A stretch of 64,000 nt of DNA, from contig JAAOOA010000652.1 of NCBI GenBank assembly GCA_012861695.1, positions 186,315 to 250,314 on the forward strand. The letters are read 5' to 3'. This document shows positions 51,201 through 64,000 of the stretch, in pieces. The position numbers and the translations under genes are program-made. The stretch comes from Trematomus loennbergii (lineage: Eukaryota > Chordata > Actinopteri > Perciformes > Nototheniidae). The stretch's first letter is position 1; the number at the start of each line of letters is the position of its first letter. The notes below the pieces were generated by a model. That model did no database searches and was not told the DNA's origin. It saw only the letters and a list, made by a program, of their open reading frames with translations.

Positions 51201-52110
51201 TGCCCCTTTCACACCGGCGCTTTTCCAGCTCCTGCTGGGAGCTAGAGCCTGAAAAGCGCCGGTTTTTCCTGTTCACACCGCAGCGGCGGCGCGTCATAGC
51301 TCCGGAATGCGGTTCACTTCCAGCTCCAAAAAGTTGTCGGTCCAGAGGCAAGAGCTTTGGAGCTATGACGCGGCGTCGCTTACGTCGAGGCGTGCAGGAA
51401 ACCTTACTTTGACCATCCGTTCGCTGTTATTGATCATTGTGGAGAGCAGGCAGACGTTTTGTTTGTTATTATAGCAGCTATCGGATGGAATTAATACATG
51501 GGCTGTACAGGTTGTCATGTCCGACTATCACAAGTAGAATCATAATGAAAAATACGCCGGTAAAATGTGCCTGGAGAAAACGGCTTAGCAAGTAGTCAGT
51601 TTAGCTTCGGTTGCTATGCTAACATCACCCATGTTATACCAGAGACACTTCATAACAGCGTTGTGATGCCAAACAGCGTCAATTCAGACTGACACACATT
51701 CACTTAAAGGGAACTGGGGATATGTATCAGCTGCTTGTGTGACAGTCAGACAGTGAATACTTTAGAGCCGTGTGAGCTAACGGGAGAATAACCTCCCGTT
51801 GAAGAGCAGCCAGCACTGTAGCGGTCGGTAAATGCCGCTGAAACACATTAATAAACAATGAACCACGGCACTCTGGAGAAAAGTATAAGATTGGAGAAGT
51901 CGTTATTTAATTTAATCTGGCTTCGTATGATTAAAAGCAACACGATCGTCGACCCGACGTAGTCCCCGGCCCGTTGTTGTTGTGGGAGAAAATCTCTCGG
52001 CAGCTCTGGGCGGTGTGAACAGAGCGGGAGCTGAAAAGGGAAACGGGAGCTGAACCAGAAAAGCTCTCGCGAGGAGCTAGAAAGTGAAAAGCGCCGGTGT
52101 GAAAGCCGCA
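51201..52110. mobile_element. MITE of about 0.9 kb splitting the 44-bp array
   Basis: The ends TTTCACACCGGCGCTTTTC and the inverse GAAAAGCGCCGGTGTGAAA are exact 19-base inverted repeats, with looser pairing inside (GGAGCTAGAGCCTGAAAAGCGCCGG near 51240 pairs again). No transposase. Sequence 51430-51850 is unique and uncharacterised. Confidence 0.75.
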
Positions 52111-53612
52111 TTTGAGTCCTGACTCCATCAAAGCTCCAGCTCTCCACGTGTCTCTCTCTGAGTCCTGACTCCATCAGAGCTCCAGCTTCTCGTGTCTCTC
52201 TGAGTCCTGACTCCATCAAAGCTCCAGCTCTCCTCGTGTCTCTCTGAGTCCTGACTCCATCAAAGCTCCAGCTCTCCTCGTGTCTCTCTGAGTCCTGACT
52301 CCATCAAAGCTCCAGCTCTCCTCGTGTCTCTCTGAGTCCTGACTCCATCAAAGCTCCAGCTCTCCTCGTGTCTCTCTGAGTCCTGACTCCATCAAAGCTC
52401 CAGCTCTCCTCGTGTCTCTCTGAGTCCTGACTCCATCAAAGCTCCAGCTCTCCTCGTGTCTCTCTGAGTCCTGACTCCATCAAAGCTCCAGCTCTCCTCG
52501 TGTCTCTCTGAGTCCTGACTCCATCAAAGCTCCAGCTCTCCTCGTGTCTCTCTGAGTCCTGACTCCATCAAAGCTCCAGCTCTCCTCGTGTCTCTCTGAG
52601 TCCTGACTCCATCAAAGCTCCAGCTCTCCTCGTGTCTCTCTGAGTCCTGACTCCATCAAAGCTCCAGCTCTCCTCGTGTCTCTCTGAGTCCTGACTCCAT
52701 CAAAGCTCCAGCTCTCCTCGTGTCTCTTGAGTCCTGACTCCATCAAAGCTCCAGCTCTCGTGTCTCTCTGAGTCCTGACTCCATCAAAGCTCCAGCTCTC
52801 CTCGTGTCTCTCTGAGTCCTGACTCCATCAAAGCTCCAGCTCTCCTCGTGTCTCTCTGAGTCCTGACTCCATCAAAGCTCCAGCTCTCCTCGTGTCTCTC
52901 TGAGTCCTGACTCCATCAAAGCTCCAGCTCTCCTCGTGTCTCTCTGAGTCCTGACTCCATCAAAGCTCCAGCTCTCCTCGTCTCTCTGAGTCCTGACTCC
53001 ATCAAAGCTCCAGCTCTCCTCGTGTCTCTCTGAGTCCTGACTCCATCAAAGCTCCAGCTCTCCTCGTGTCTCTCTGAGTCCTGACTCCATCAAAGCTCCA
53101 GCTCTCCTCGTGTCTCTTGAGTCCTGACTCCATCAAAGCTCCAGCTCTCCTCGTGTCTCTCTGAGTCCTGACTCCATCAAAGCTCCAGCTCTCCTCGTGT
53201 CTCTCTGAGTCCTGACTCCATCAAAGCTCCAGCTCTCCTCGTGTCTCTCTGAGTCCTGACTCCATCAAAGCTCCAGCTCTCCGTGTCTCTCTCTGAGTCC
53301 TGACCATCAAAGCTCCAGCTCTCCTCGTGTCTCTCTGAGTCCTGACTCCATCAAAGCTCCAGCTCTCCTCGTGTCTCTCTGAGTCCTGACTCCATCAAAG
53401 CTCCAGCTCTCCTCGTGTCTCTCTGAGTCCTGACTCCATCAAAGCTCCAGCTCTCCTCGTGTCTCTCTGAGTCCTGACTCCATCAAAGCTCCAGCTCTCC
53501 TCAAGTCTCTCTGAGTCCTGACTCCATCAAAGCTCCATCTCTCCTCGTGTCTCTCTGAGTCCTGACTCCATCAAAGCTCCAGCTCTCCTCGTGTCTCTCT
53601 GAGTCCTGTCTC
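52111..53612 (+). repeat. 44-bp minisatellite, second block
   Basis: About 34 copies, very homogeneous, with occasional 2-6 base losses. It reads on from the first block, so the MITE inserted into an existing array. Confidence 0.95.
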
Positions 53613-54500
53613 CTTCAGAAGTTTCCCCCACAGATGTGTAAATTACCCAAGTATGTAGTTAAATACAATGTTGAGGTACTTGTACTTCACTTGAGTATTT
53701 CCCTTTACCTTATACTTTTACTTTACTACAGTAGTAGTAGTTTACTTTTAACTCGACTACGTATATGTTTAAACCTGTAGGTCGAGCAGTGAACCAAGTT
53801 ATTTAAATCCTCATTTACCAGCTGACATCAATAATTAAAATACAAACATTTCATATTTTTCAGGACGTTGTCAGGATTGTAACCCTTTAAATCTGCTATA
53901 AATAATCATTATGTAGATATTAATAGAGCTATACAGTGTGTTAACATTTAGAGACTCATTTTACTGTGATATCTTGTTTCAGTTACTTTATCACTTTATT
54001 TCAACAATTATTTGTATTTTATTTAAATGTCTTTATTTTTACTCTGTGTTTTTAACTCTGACTCGTTATCAACGCCTGAGTTTCCCCAAGAGGATAAATA
54101 AAGCTCCATCTGATCTGATCATTCATCTTCAACACCAGGAGAAGACACTTGAAGGATATGAAAATGTCCACAATCTAACTCAATATCCTCATATCATGGC
54201 ATCATGTTTGTGATTGGTCGAATGCTCCAAATACCACCCCTTTCATGTGAACGTGCACCTAACTAGATAGGGCAAAGCTGGCTTGAGTTAACGAGTTGAT
54301 AACCAGCGTCGTAGGACCCCTTAGCGAGAGCGCTTATGTTTTGGATTAGGCCAACCAGCTAACTCAAACATATCCAGGTTAGGTTGAACCGGCTTCGTCG
54401 TACAGGCCTCAGGAAAAGACACTTGAAGGATATTAAAATGTCCTCAATCTAACACAATATCACGGTATTGGTGTAATATCAATACATTACTCTAACATCC
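53613..54500. other. Mixed repeat debris; no gene
   Basis: Includes a retroposon-like tail ending AATAAAGCTCCATCTGATCTGATC near 54099-54121, and a MITE-like segment (54230-54410). The segment is flanked by a direct repeat of about 60 bp containing AAGACACTTGAAGGATAT (near 54142 and 54418). The open frame at 53938-54213 is not supported. Confidence 0.45.
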
Positions 54501-57500
54501 TTCAAACACCGGAAATGAATCAGGTTTCTAAAATAAACACACAGCTTGATAAGGATGCTCAAATGTTATTTAAAATGTCAAATAGCTCTTGATTTAAATT
54601 CCCTTGTTGTTGTTGTCGGAGGCCGTGGATCAGAGTTGACTTTCTCAAAAGAAGCAATACGATCATTTTCAATCAATAAATTCAGTTCATATTGAGAGTG
54701 GAGTCGTTAGTGTGGTTAGTAATAACTTCATAATGAACTGCGTCTGAAAGCAGAAGTCCGGGTCAAATCATCTCGAGACTCGTCAGTGTCACAGAATGAG
54801 ATGCATTGTGGGACATGTAGTTTATGGGCAGCGTGCTCCTGTAAAGCGGCATGTAACCGTATAATAAACGTATTATATTCTTCAGAGCTCTTTCGGGGAC
54901 ACAGAAAATGAAGCGTTGAGTTTGACCCCCTGATATAAATGGAAGAGAGATATACTCGTAAAGATATGTGCTAAGTTTTCATGACTTTTTCTTGCTTTTT
55001 AAATAATTTAACCAACTTTTATTCACTTTTCTTGCAAATATTGTTCCTTTTTATTAATTTCTTATCAAGTATTCATCATTTGTATGACTTTTTTAAGATC
55101 TATCATTTTATCACTTTATCAAATATTTATAATTTTTAGGACTTTTTTAACAAATATCTATAATTTGTAGGACTTTTTAACAAATATCTATCATTTTTAT
55201 GACTTTTTTAACAAATATCTATCATTTTTAAGACTTTTTTAACAAATATCTATCATTTTTATGACTTTTTTAACAAATATCTATCATTTTTATGACTTTT
55301 TTAACAATATCTATCATTTTTATCACTTTAACAAATATCTATAATTTTTATGACTTTTTTTAACAAATATTTATCATTTTTAGGACTTTTTTTAACAAAT
55401 ATTTATCATTTTTAGGACTTTTTTTAACAAATATCTATAATTTTTATGACTTTTTTTAAACACAATATCTATAATTTTTATCACTTTAACAAATATCTAT
55501 CATTTTTATGACTTTTTTAACAAATATCTATCATTTTTATCACTTTTTTAACAAATATCTATCATTTTTATCACTTTTTTAACAAATATCTATCATTTTT
55601 ATCACTTTAACAAATATCTATCATTTTATGACTTTTTTAACAAATATCTATCATTTTTATCGCTTTTTTAACAAATATCTATCATTTTGATCACTTTAAC
55701 AAATATCTATCATTTTTATGACTTTTTTTAACAAATATCTATCATTTTTATCGCTTTTTTTAAAAATATCTATCATTTTTATGAGTTTTTTTAACTAATA
55801 TCTATCATTTTTATCACTTTTTAACAAATATTTATCATTTTTAGGACTTTTTTTAACAAATATCTATCATTTTTAAGACTTTTTTTAAACACAATATCTA
55901 TCATTTTTATGACTTTTTTTAAAATATCTATCATTTTTATGACTTTTTTTAACAAATATCTATCATTTTTATCACTTTTTTAACAAATATCTATCATTTT
56001 TATGACTTTTTTTAACAAATATCTATCATTTTTATGACTTTTTTTAACAAATATCTATAATTTTTATGACTTTTTTTAACAAATATCTATCATTTTTATG
56101 ACTTTTTTTAACAAATATTTATCATTTTTAGGACTTTTTTTAACAAATATTTATCATTTTTAGGACTTTTTTTAACAAATATCTATAATTTGTATCACTT
56201 TAACAAATATCTATCATTTTATGACTTTTTTAACAAATATCTATCATTTTATCACTTTTTTAACAAATATCTATCATTTTTATCACTTTAACAAATATCT
56301 ATCATTTTTATCACTTTTTTAACAAATATCTAACCTTTAAGGACTTTTTTCAACAAATATTGTTCCTTTTTATGAATTTCTTATCAAATATTTATCCTTT
56401 TTCACTTTTTTAATCAAATTTCTATCATTTTGATCACTTTTTATCAAATATTGATCATTTAATTTGAAATTGACCCCCTCCCTTCAAACACCGGAAATGA
56501 ATCAGGTTTCCAAAATAAGCACACAGCTTGATAAGGATGCTCAAAATGTTATTTAAAATGTCAAATAGCTCTCGATTTAAATTCCCTTGTTGTCGGAGGC
56601 GTGGATCAGAGTGACTTTCTCAAAAGAAGCAATACGATCATTTTCAATCAATAAATTCAGTTCATATTGGGAGTGGAGTCGTTAGTGTGGTGGTAATAAC
56701 TTCATAATGAACTGCTTCTGAAAGCAGAAGTCCGCGGCAAATAATCTCAAGACTCGTCAGTGTCACAGAATGAGATGCATTGTGGGACATGTAGTTTATG
56801 GGCAGCGTGCTCCTGTAGAGCGGCATGTAACCGTATAATAGACGTATTATACTTCAGAGCTCTTTCGGAGACACAGAAATTAAGCGTTGAGTTTGACCCC
56901 CCTGATATAAATGGAAGAGAGATATACTCGTAAAGATATGTGCTAAGTTTTCATGACTTTTAGTTGCTTTTTAAATAATTTAACCAACTTTTATTCACTT
57001 TTCTTGCAAATATTGTTCCTTTTTATTAATTTCTTATCAAGTATTCATCATTTGTATGACTTTTTAAGATCTATCATTTTTATCACTTTATCAAATATTT
57101 ATAATTTTTAGGACTTTTTTACAAATATCTATAATTTGTAGGACTTTTTAACAAATATCTATCATTTTTATGACTTTTTTAACAAATATCTATCATTTTA
57201 AGACTTTTTTAACAAATATCTATCATTTTTATCACTTTTTTAACAAATATCTATCATTTTTATCACTTTTTTAACAAATATCTATCATTTTTATCACTTT
57301 AACAAATATCTAAATTTTTATGACTTTTTTTAACAAATATTTATCATTTTTAGGACTTTTTTTAACAAATATTTATCATTTTTAGGACTTTTTTTAACAA
57401 ATATCTATAATTTTTATGACTTTTTTTAAACACAAATATCTATAATTTTTATCACTTTAACAAATATCTATCATTTTTATGACTTTTTTAACAAATATCT

Positions 57501-60500
57501 ATCATTTTTATCACTTTTTTAACAAAATATCTATCATTTATCACTTTAACAAATATCTATCATTTTTATGACTTTTTTTAACAAATATCTATCATTTTTA
57601 TCACTTTTTTTAACAAATATCTATCATTTTTATCACTTTTTAACAAATATTTATCATTTTTAGGACTTTTTTAACAATATCTATCATTTTTATGACTTTT
57701 TTTAACAAATATCTATCATTTTTATCGCTTTTTTAACAAATATCTATCATTTTTATCACTTTTTTTAACAAATATCTATCATTTTTATCACTTTTTTAAC
57801 AAATATTATCATTTTAGGACTTTTTTTAACAAATATCTATCATTTTTATGACTTTTTTTAACAAATATCTATCATTTTTATCACTTTTTTAACAAATATC
57901 TATCATTTTTATCACTTTTTTTAACAAATATCTATCATTTTTATGACTTTTTTTAACAAATATCTATCATTTTATGACTTTTTTAACAAATATCTATCAT
58001 TTTTATCACTTTAACAAATATCTATCATTTTTATCACTTTTTAACAAATATCTAACCTTTAAGGACTTTTTTTCAACAAATATTGTTCCTTTTTATGAAT
58101 TTCTTATCAAATATTTATCCTTTTTCACTTTTTAATCAAATTTCTATCATTTGATCACTTTTTATCAAATATTGATCATTTAATTTGAATTTGACCCCTC
58201 CCTTCAAACACCGGAAATGAATCAGGTTTCCAAAATAAGCACACAGCTTGATAAGGATGCTCAAAATGTTATTTAAAATGTCAAATAGCTCTCGATTTAA
58301 ATTCCCTTGTTGTCGGAGGCCGTGGATCAGAGTTGACTTTCTCAAAAGAAGCAATACGATCATTTTCAATCAATAAATTCAGTTCATATGGGAGTGGAGT
58401 CGTTAGTGTGGTTGGTAATAACTTCATAATGAACTGCTTCTGAAAGCAGAAGTCCGCGGCAAATAATCTCAAGACTCGTCAGTGTCACAGAATGAGATGC
58501 ATTGTGGGACATGTAGTTTATGGGCAGCGTGCTCCTGTAGAGAGGCATGTAACCGTATAATAGACGTATTATATTCTTCAGAGCTCTTTCAGAGACACAG
58601 AAAATTAAGCGTTGAGTTTGACCCCCCTGATATAAATGGAAGAGAGATATACTCGTAAAGATATGTGCTAAGTTTTCATGACTTTTAGTTGCTTTTTTAA
58701 ATAATTTAACCAACTTTTATTCACTTTTCTTGCAAATATTGTTCCTTTTTATGAATTTCTGATCAAGTATTCATCATTTGAATGACTTTTTTAACATCTA
58801 TCATTTTTATCACTTTATCAAATATTTATAATTTTAGGACTTTTTAAAAATATCTATCATTTTTATGACTTTTTTAACAAATATCTATCATTTTTATCAC
58901 TTTTTTTAACAAATATCTATCATTTTGATCACTTTAACAAATATCTATAATTTTTATGACTTTTTTTAACAAATATCTATCATTTTTATGACTTTTTTTA
59001 ACAAATATCTATCATTTTTATGACTTTTTTTTAACAAATATTTATCATTTTTAGGACTTTTTAACAAATATCTATCATTTTATGACTTTTTTTAAACACA
59101 AATATCTATAATTTTTATCACTTTAAAATATCTATCATTTTTATGACTTTTTTAACAAATATCTATCATTTTTATCACTTTTTTAACAAATATCTATCAT
59201 TTTTATCACTTTTTTAAACAAATATCTATCATTTTTATCACTTAACAAATATCTATCATTTTTATGACTTTTTTTAACAAATATCTATCATTTTTATCGC
59301 TTTTTTAACAAATATCTATCATTTTGATCACTTTAACAAATATCTATCATTTTTATGACTTTTTTAACAAATATCTATCATTTTATCGCTTTTTTTAACA
59401 AATATCTATCATTTTTATGAGTTTTTTTAACTAATATCTATCATTTTTATCACTTTTTTAACAAATATTATCATTTTTAGGACTTTTTTAACAAATATCT
59501 ATCATTTTTAAGACTTTTTTAAACACAAATATCTATCATTTTTATGACTTTTTTTAACAAATATCTATCATTTTTATGACTTTTTTTAACAAATATCTAT
59601 CATTTTTATCACTTTTTTTAACAAATATCTATCATTTTTATGATTTTTTAACAAATATCTATCATTTTTATGACTTTTTTTAACAAAATCTATAATTTTT
59701 ATGACTTTTTTTAACAAATATCTATCATTTTTATGACTTTTTTTAACAAATATTATCATTTTTAGGACTTTTTTAACAAATATTTATCATTTTTAGGACT
59801 TTTTTTAACAAATATCTATAATTTGTATCACTTTAACAATATCTATCATTTTTATGACTTTTTTAACAAATATCTATCATTTTATCACTTTTTTAACAAA
59901 TATCTATCATTTTTTATCACTTTAACAAATATCTATCATTTTATCACTTTTAACAATATCTAACCTTTAAGGACTTTTTTCAACAAATATGTTCCTTTTT
60001 ATGAATTTCTTATCAAATATTTATCCTTTTTCACTTTTTAATCAAATTTCTATCATTTTGATCACTTTTTTATCAAATATTGATCATTTAATTGAAATTG
60101 ACCCCCTCCCTTCAACACGGAAATGAATCAGGTTTCCAAAATAAGCACACAGCTTGATAAGGATGCTCAAAATGTTATTTAAAATGTCAAATAGCTCTCG
60201 ATTTAAATTCCCTTGTTGTCGGAGGCCGTGGATCAGAGTTGACTTTCTCAAAAGAAGCATACGATCATTTTCAATCAATAAATTCAGTTCATATTGGGAG
60301 TGGAGTCGTTAGTGTGGTTGGTAATAACTTCATAATGAACTGCTTCTGAAAGCAGAAGTCCGCGGCAATAATCTCAAGACTCGTCAGTGTCACAGAATGA
60401 GATGCATTGTGGGACATGTAGTTTATGGGCAGCGTGCTCCTGTAGAGCGGCATGTAACCGTATAATAGACGTATTATATTCTTCAGAGCTCTTTCGGAGA

Positions 60501-63500
60501 CACAGAAAATTAAGCGTTGAGTTTGACCCCCCTGATATAAATGGAAGAGAGATATACTCGTAAAGATATGTGCTAAGTTTTCATGACTTTTAGTTGCTTT
60601 TTAAAATAATTTAACCAATTTTATTCACTTTTCTGCAAATATTGTTCCTTTTATTAATTTCTTATCAAGTATTCATCATTTGTATGACTTTTTTAAGATC
60701 TATCATTTTTATCACTTTATCAATATTTATAATTTTTAGGACTTTTTAACAAATATCTATAATTTGTAGGACTTTTTAACAAATATCTATCATTTTTATG
60801 ACTTTTTTAACAAATATCTATCATTTTTAAGACTTTTTAACAAATATCTATCATTTTTATCACTTTTTTAACAAATATCTATCATTTTATCACTTTTTTA
60901 ACAAATATCTATCATTTTTATCACTTTAACAAATATCTATAATTTTTATGACTTTTTTAACAAATATTATCATTTTTAGGACTTTTTTTACAAATATTTA
61001 TCATTTTTAGGACTTTTTTAACAATATCTATAATTTTTATGACTTTTTTAAACACAAATATCTATAATTTTTATCACTTTAACAAATATCTATCATTTTT
61101 ATGACTTTTTTAACAAATATCTATCATTTTTATCACTTTTTTAACAAATATCTATCATTTTTATCACTTTAACAAATATCTATCATTTTTATGACTTTTT
61201 TTAACAAATATCTATCATTTTTATCACTTTTTTTAACAAATATCTATCATTTTTATCACTTTTTTAACAAATATTTATCATTTTTAGGACTTTTTTTAAC
61301 AAATATCTATCATTTTTATGACTTTTTTAACAAATATCTATCATTTTTATCGCTTTTTTAACAAATATCTATCATTTTATCACTTTTTTAACAAATATCT
61401 ATCATTTTTATCACTTTTTTAACAAATATTATCATTTTTAGGACTTTTTTAACAAATATCTATCATTTTTATGACTTTTTTTAACAAATATCTATCATTT
61501 TTATCACTTTTTTAACAAATATCTATCATTTTTATCACTTTTTTTAACAAATATCTATCATTTTTATGACTTTTTTTAACAAATATCTATCATTTTTATG
61601 ACTTTTTTAACAAATATCTATCATTTTATCACTTTAACAAATATCTATCATTTTTATCACTTTTTAACAAATATCTAACCTTTAAGGACTTTTTTTCAAC
61701 AAATATTGTTCCTTTTTATGAATTTCTTATCAAATATTATCCTTTTTCACTTTTTTAATCAAATTTCTATCATTTTGATCACTTTTTTATCAAATATTGA
61801 TCATTTAATTTGAATTTGACCCCTCCCTTCAAACACCGGAAATGAATCAGGTTTCCAAAATAAGCACACAGCTTGATAAGGATGCTCAAAATGTTATTTA
61901 AAATGTCAAATAGCTCTCGATTTAAATTCCCTTGTTGTCGGAGGCCGTGGATCAGAGTTGACTTTCTCAAAAGAAGCAATACGATCATTTTCAATCAATA
62001 AATTCAGTTCATATTGGGAGTGGAGTCGTTAGTGTGGTTGGTAATAACTTCATAATGAACTGCTTCTGAAAGCAGAAGTCCGCGGCAAATAATCTCAAGA
62101 CTCGTCAGTGTCACAGAATGAGATGCATTGTGGGACATGTAGTTTATGGGCAGCGTGCTCCTGTAGAGCGGCATGTAACCGTATAATAGACGTATTATAT
62201 TCTTCAGAGCTCTTTCAGAGACACAGAAAATTAAGCGTTGAGTTTGGACCCCCCTGATATAAATGGAAGAGAGATATACTCGTAAAGATATGTGCTAAGT
62301 TTTCATGACTTTTAGTTGCTTTTTTAAATAATTTAACCAACTTTTATTCACTTTTCTTGCAAATATTGTTCCTTTTATGAATTTCTTATCAAGTATTCAT
62401 CATTTGAATGACTTTTTAACATCTATCATTTTTATCACTTTATCAAATATTTATAATTTTTAGGACTTTTTTAACAAATATCTATCATTTTATGACTTTT
62501 TTAACAAATATCTATCATTTTTATCACTTTTTTTAACAAATATATCATTTTGATCACTTTAACAAATATCTATAATTTTTATGACTTTTTTTAACAAATA
62601 TCTATCATTTTTATGACTTTTTTTTAACAAATATCTATCATTTTTATGACTTTTTTTAACAAATATTTATCTTTTTAGGACTTTTTTAACAAATATCTAT
62701 CATTTTTATCACTTTTTTAACAAATATCTATCATTTTATGACTTTTTTAACAAATATCTATCATTTTTATGACTTTTTTAACAAATATCTATCATTTTTA
62801 TCACTTTTTTAACAAATATCTATCATTTTTATCGCTTTTTTAACAAATATCTATCATTTTTATCACTTTAACAAATATCTATGATTTTTATCACTTTTTT
62901 AACAAATATCTAACCTTTAGGACTTTTTTTCAACAAATATTGTTCCTTTTTATGAATTTCTTATCAAATATTTATCCTTTTTCACTTTTTTAATCAAATT
63001 TCTATCATTTTGATCACTTTTTTATCAAATATTGATCATTTAATTTGAGTTTGACCCCCTCCCTTCAAACACCGGAAATGAATCAGGTTTCCAAAATAAG
63101 CACACAGCTTGATAAGGATGCTCAAATGTTATTTAAAATGTCACTAGCTCTCGATTTAAATTCCCTTGTTGTCGGAGGCCGTGGATCAGAGTTGACTTTC
63201 TCAAAAGAAGCAATACGATCATTTTCAATCAATAAATTCAGTTCATATTGGGAGTGGAGTCATTAGTGTGGTTGGTAATAACTTCATAATGAACTGTGTC
63301 TGAAAGCAGAAGTCCGCGGCAAATAATCTCAAGACTCGTCAGTGTCACAGAATGAGATGCATTGTGGGACATGTAGTTTATGGGCAGCGTGCTCCTGTAG
63401 AGCGGCATGTAACCGTATAATAAACGTATATATTCTTCAGAGCTCTTTCGGAGACACAGAAAATTAAGCGTTGAGTTTGACCCCCCTGATATAAATGGAA

Positions 63501-64000
63501 GAGAGATATACTCGTAAAGATAGTGCTAAGTTTTCATGACTTTTAGTTGCTTTTTTAAATAATTTAACCAACTTTTATTCACTTTTCTGCAAATATTGTT
63601 CCTTTTTATGAATTTCTTATCAAGTATTCATCATTTGAATGACTTTTTTAACATCTATCATTTTATCACTTTATCAAATATTTATAATTTTTAGGACTTT
63701 TTTAACAAATATCTATCATTTTTATCACTTTTTTTAACAAATATCTATCATTTTGATCACTTTAAAAATATCTATAATTTTTATGACTTTTTTTAACAAA
63801 TATCTATCATTTTTATGACTTTTTTTTAACAAATATCTATCTTTTTATGACTTTTTTTTAACAAATATTTATCATTTTTAGGACTTTTTTAACAAATATC
63901 TATCATTTTTATCACTTTTTTAACAAATATCTATCATTTTTATGACTTTTTTAACAAATTCTATCATTTTTATCACTTTTTTAACAAATATCTATCATTT
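54501..64000 (+). repeat. Higher-order tandem repeat, units 1.2-2.0 kb, open at window end
   Basis: Units begin at TTCAAACACCGGAAATGAA-type words: 54501, 56483, 58203, 60111, 61828, 63064 (lengths 1982, 1720, 1908, 1717, 1236, partial). Each has a conserved block of about 480-500 bp, then many copies of a 31-bp AT-rich repeat (AACAAATATCTATCATTTTT plus ATGACTTTTTT), then a short unique end (TTGATCACTTTTTATCAAAT). Lengths alternate long and short for the first four units, and long units 1 and 3 share private variants (TATGAGTTTTTTTAACTAAT), suggesting a dimeric unit. Small frames over the conserved block vary between units and are not taken as genes. Confidence 0.9.
54801..54823 (-). promoter_or_regulatory. 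ZNF143/THAP11-like motif, repeat unit 1
   Basis: Plus strand ATGCATTGTGGGACATGTAGTT; inverted it reads AACTACATGTCCCACAATGCAT, split here as AACTACATGTCCCA and CAATGCAT, close to the ACTACAATTCCCAGCATGC promoter element. The same word recurs at 56775, 58497, 60402, 62122 and 63357. Confidence 0.5.

Noticed and set aside
58136..62000. Recurring 60-110 codon frames in the higher-order repeat
   Set aside because: Frame limits shift from unit to unit through single-base indels and no copy is favoured; they reflect sequence identity of the repeat, not selection for coding.

Overview
This is a piece of a vertebrate genome, almost certainly a teleost and probably a percomorph. The evidence is introns with GT-AG borders, L2- and L1-type LINE remnants, hAT relics, tRNA-derived SINE tails, fish-type NLR leucine-rich-repeat and B30.2 exons, long CA microsatellites and many minisatellites. 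There are no bacterial features. Two cellular genes are recognised, both on the minus strand and read tail to head: an actin-related protein 6 gene (ACTR6, 11 exons, 27.6-37.0 kb) and a FAM3-family secreted-factor gene (9 coding exons plus a 5' leader exon, 39.5-50.5 kb). A broken NLR gene on the plus strand (19.8-26.6 kb) converges on ACTR6. Nearly all other long reading frames are simple-repeat artefacts.

Layout. 0.3-3.1 kb: internally deleted L2/CR1-type LINE, minus strand. 3.1-4.9 kb: nothing recognised. 4.900-19.434 kb: the most striking object, a single 14.5-kb element that is almost entirely a palindrome (arms of about 7.0 and 7.5 kb). It is bounded by a perfect 6-bp direct repeat AACGTA, and its ends read AGTAGTATTAC...GTAATACTACT. 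The 6-bp duplication and the 5'-AG terminus are those of Polinton/Maverick integration, but no polymerase, integrase, ATPase or capsid gene is visible. Each arm carries mirrored small reading frames (a basic 61-aa protein, a Cys/His-motif protein, a two-part helical protein), terminal arrays of CCTTTGAT/CCTTTGTT, and an 8-bp array leading to central hairpins. 19.4-26.6 kb: L1 fragment, then NLR LRR exons and a B30.2 exon separated by hAT, L1 and other LINE debris.

26.7-54 kb: ACTR6 and FAM3, whose introns are inflated by minisatellites and microsatellites, many of which abut splice sites and seem to have grown out of them. Several non-autonomous DNA transposons sit in or between the genes. 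50.9-53.6 kb: a 44-bp minisatellite split by a MITE. 54.5-64.0 kb (open at the window end): a higher-order tandem repeat with units of about 1.2-2.0 kb. Each unit has a conserved block of about 0.5 kb containing a ZNF143/THAP11-like motif, followed by a 31-bp AT-rich array.

Both cellular genes have all expected exons and mostly perfect splice sites, but several 1-2 base deletions in short homopolymers or dinucleotides. Residual consensus errors in a long-read assembly explain these better than pseudogenes. Absence of an intact frame here should therefore not be taken as loss of function.
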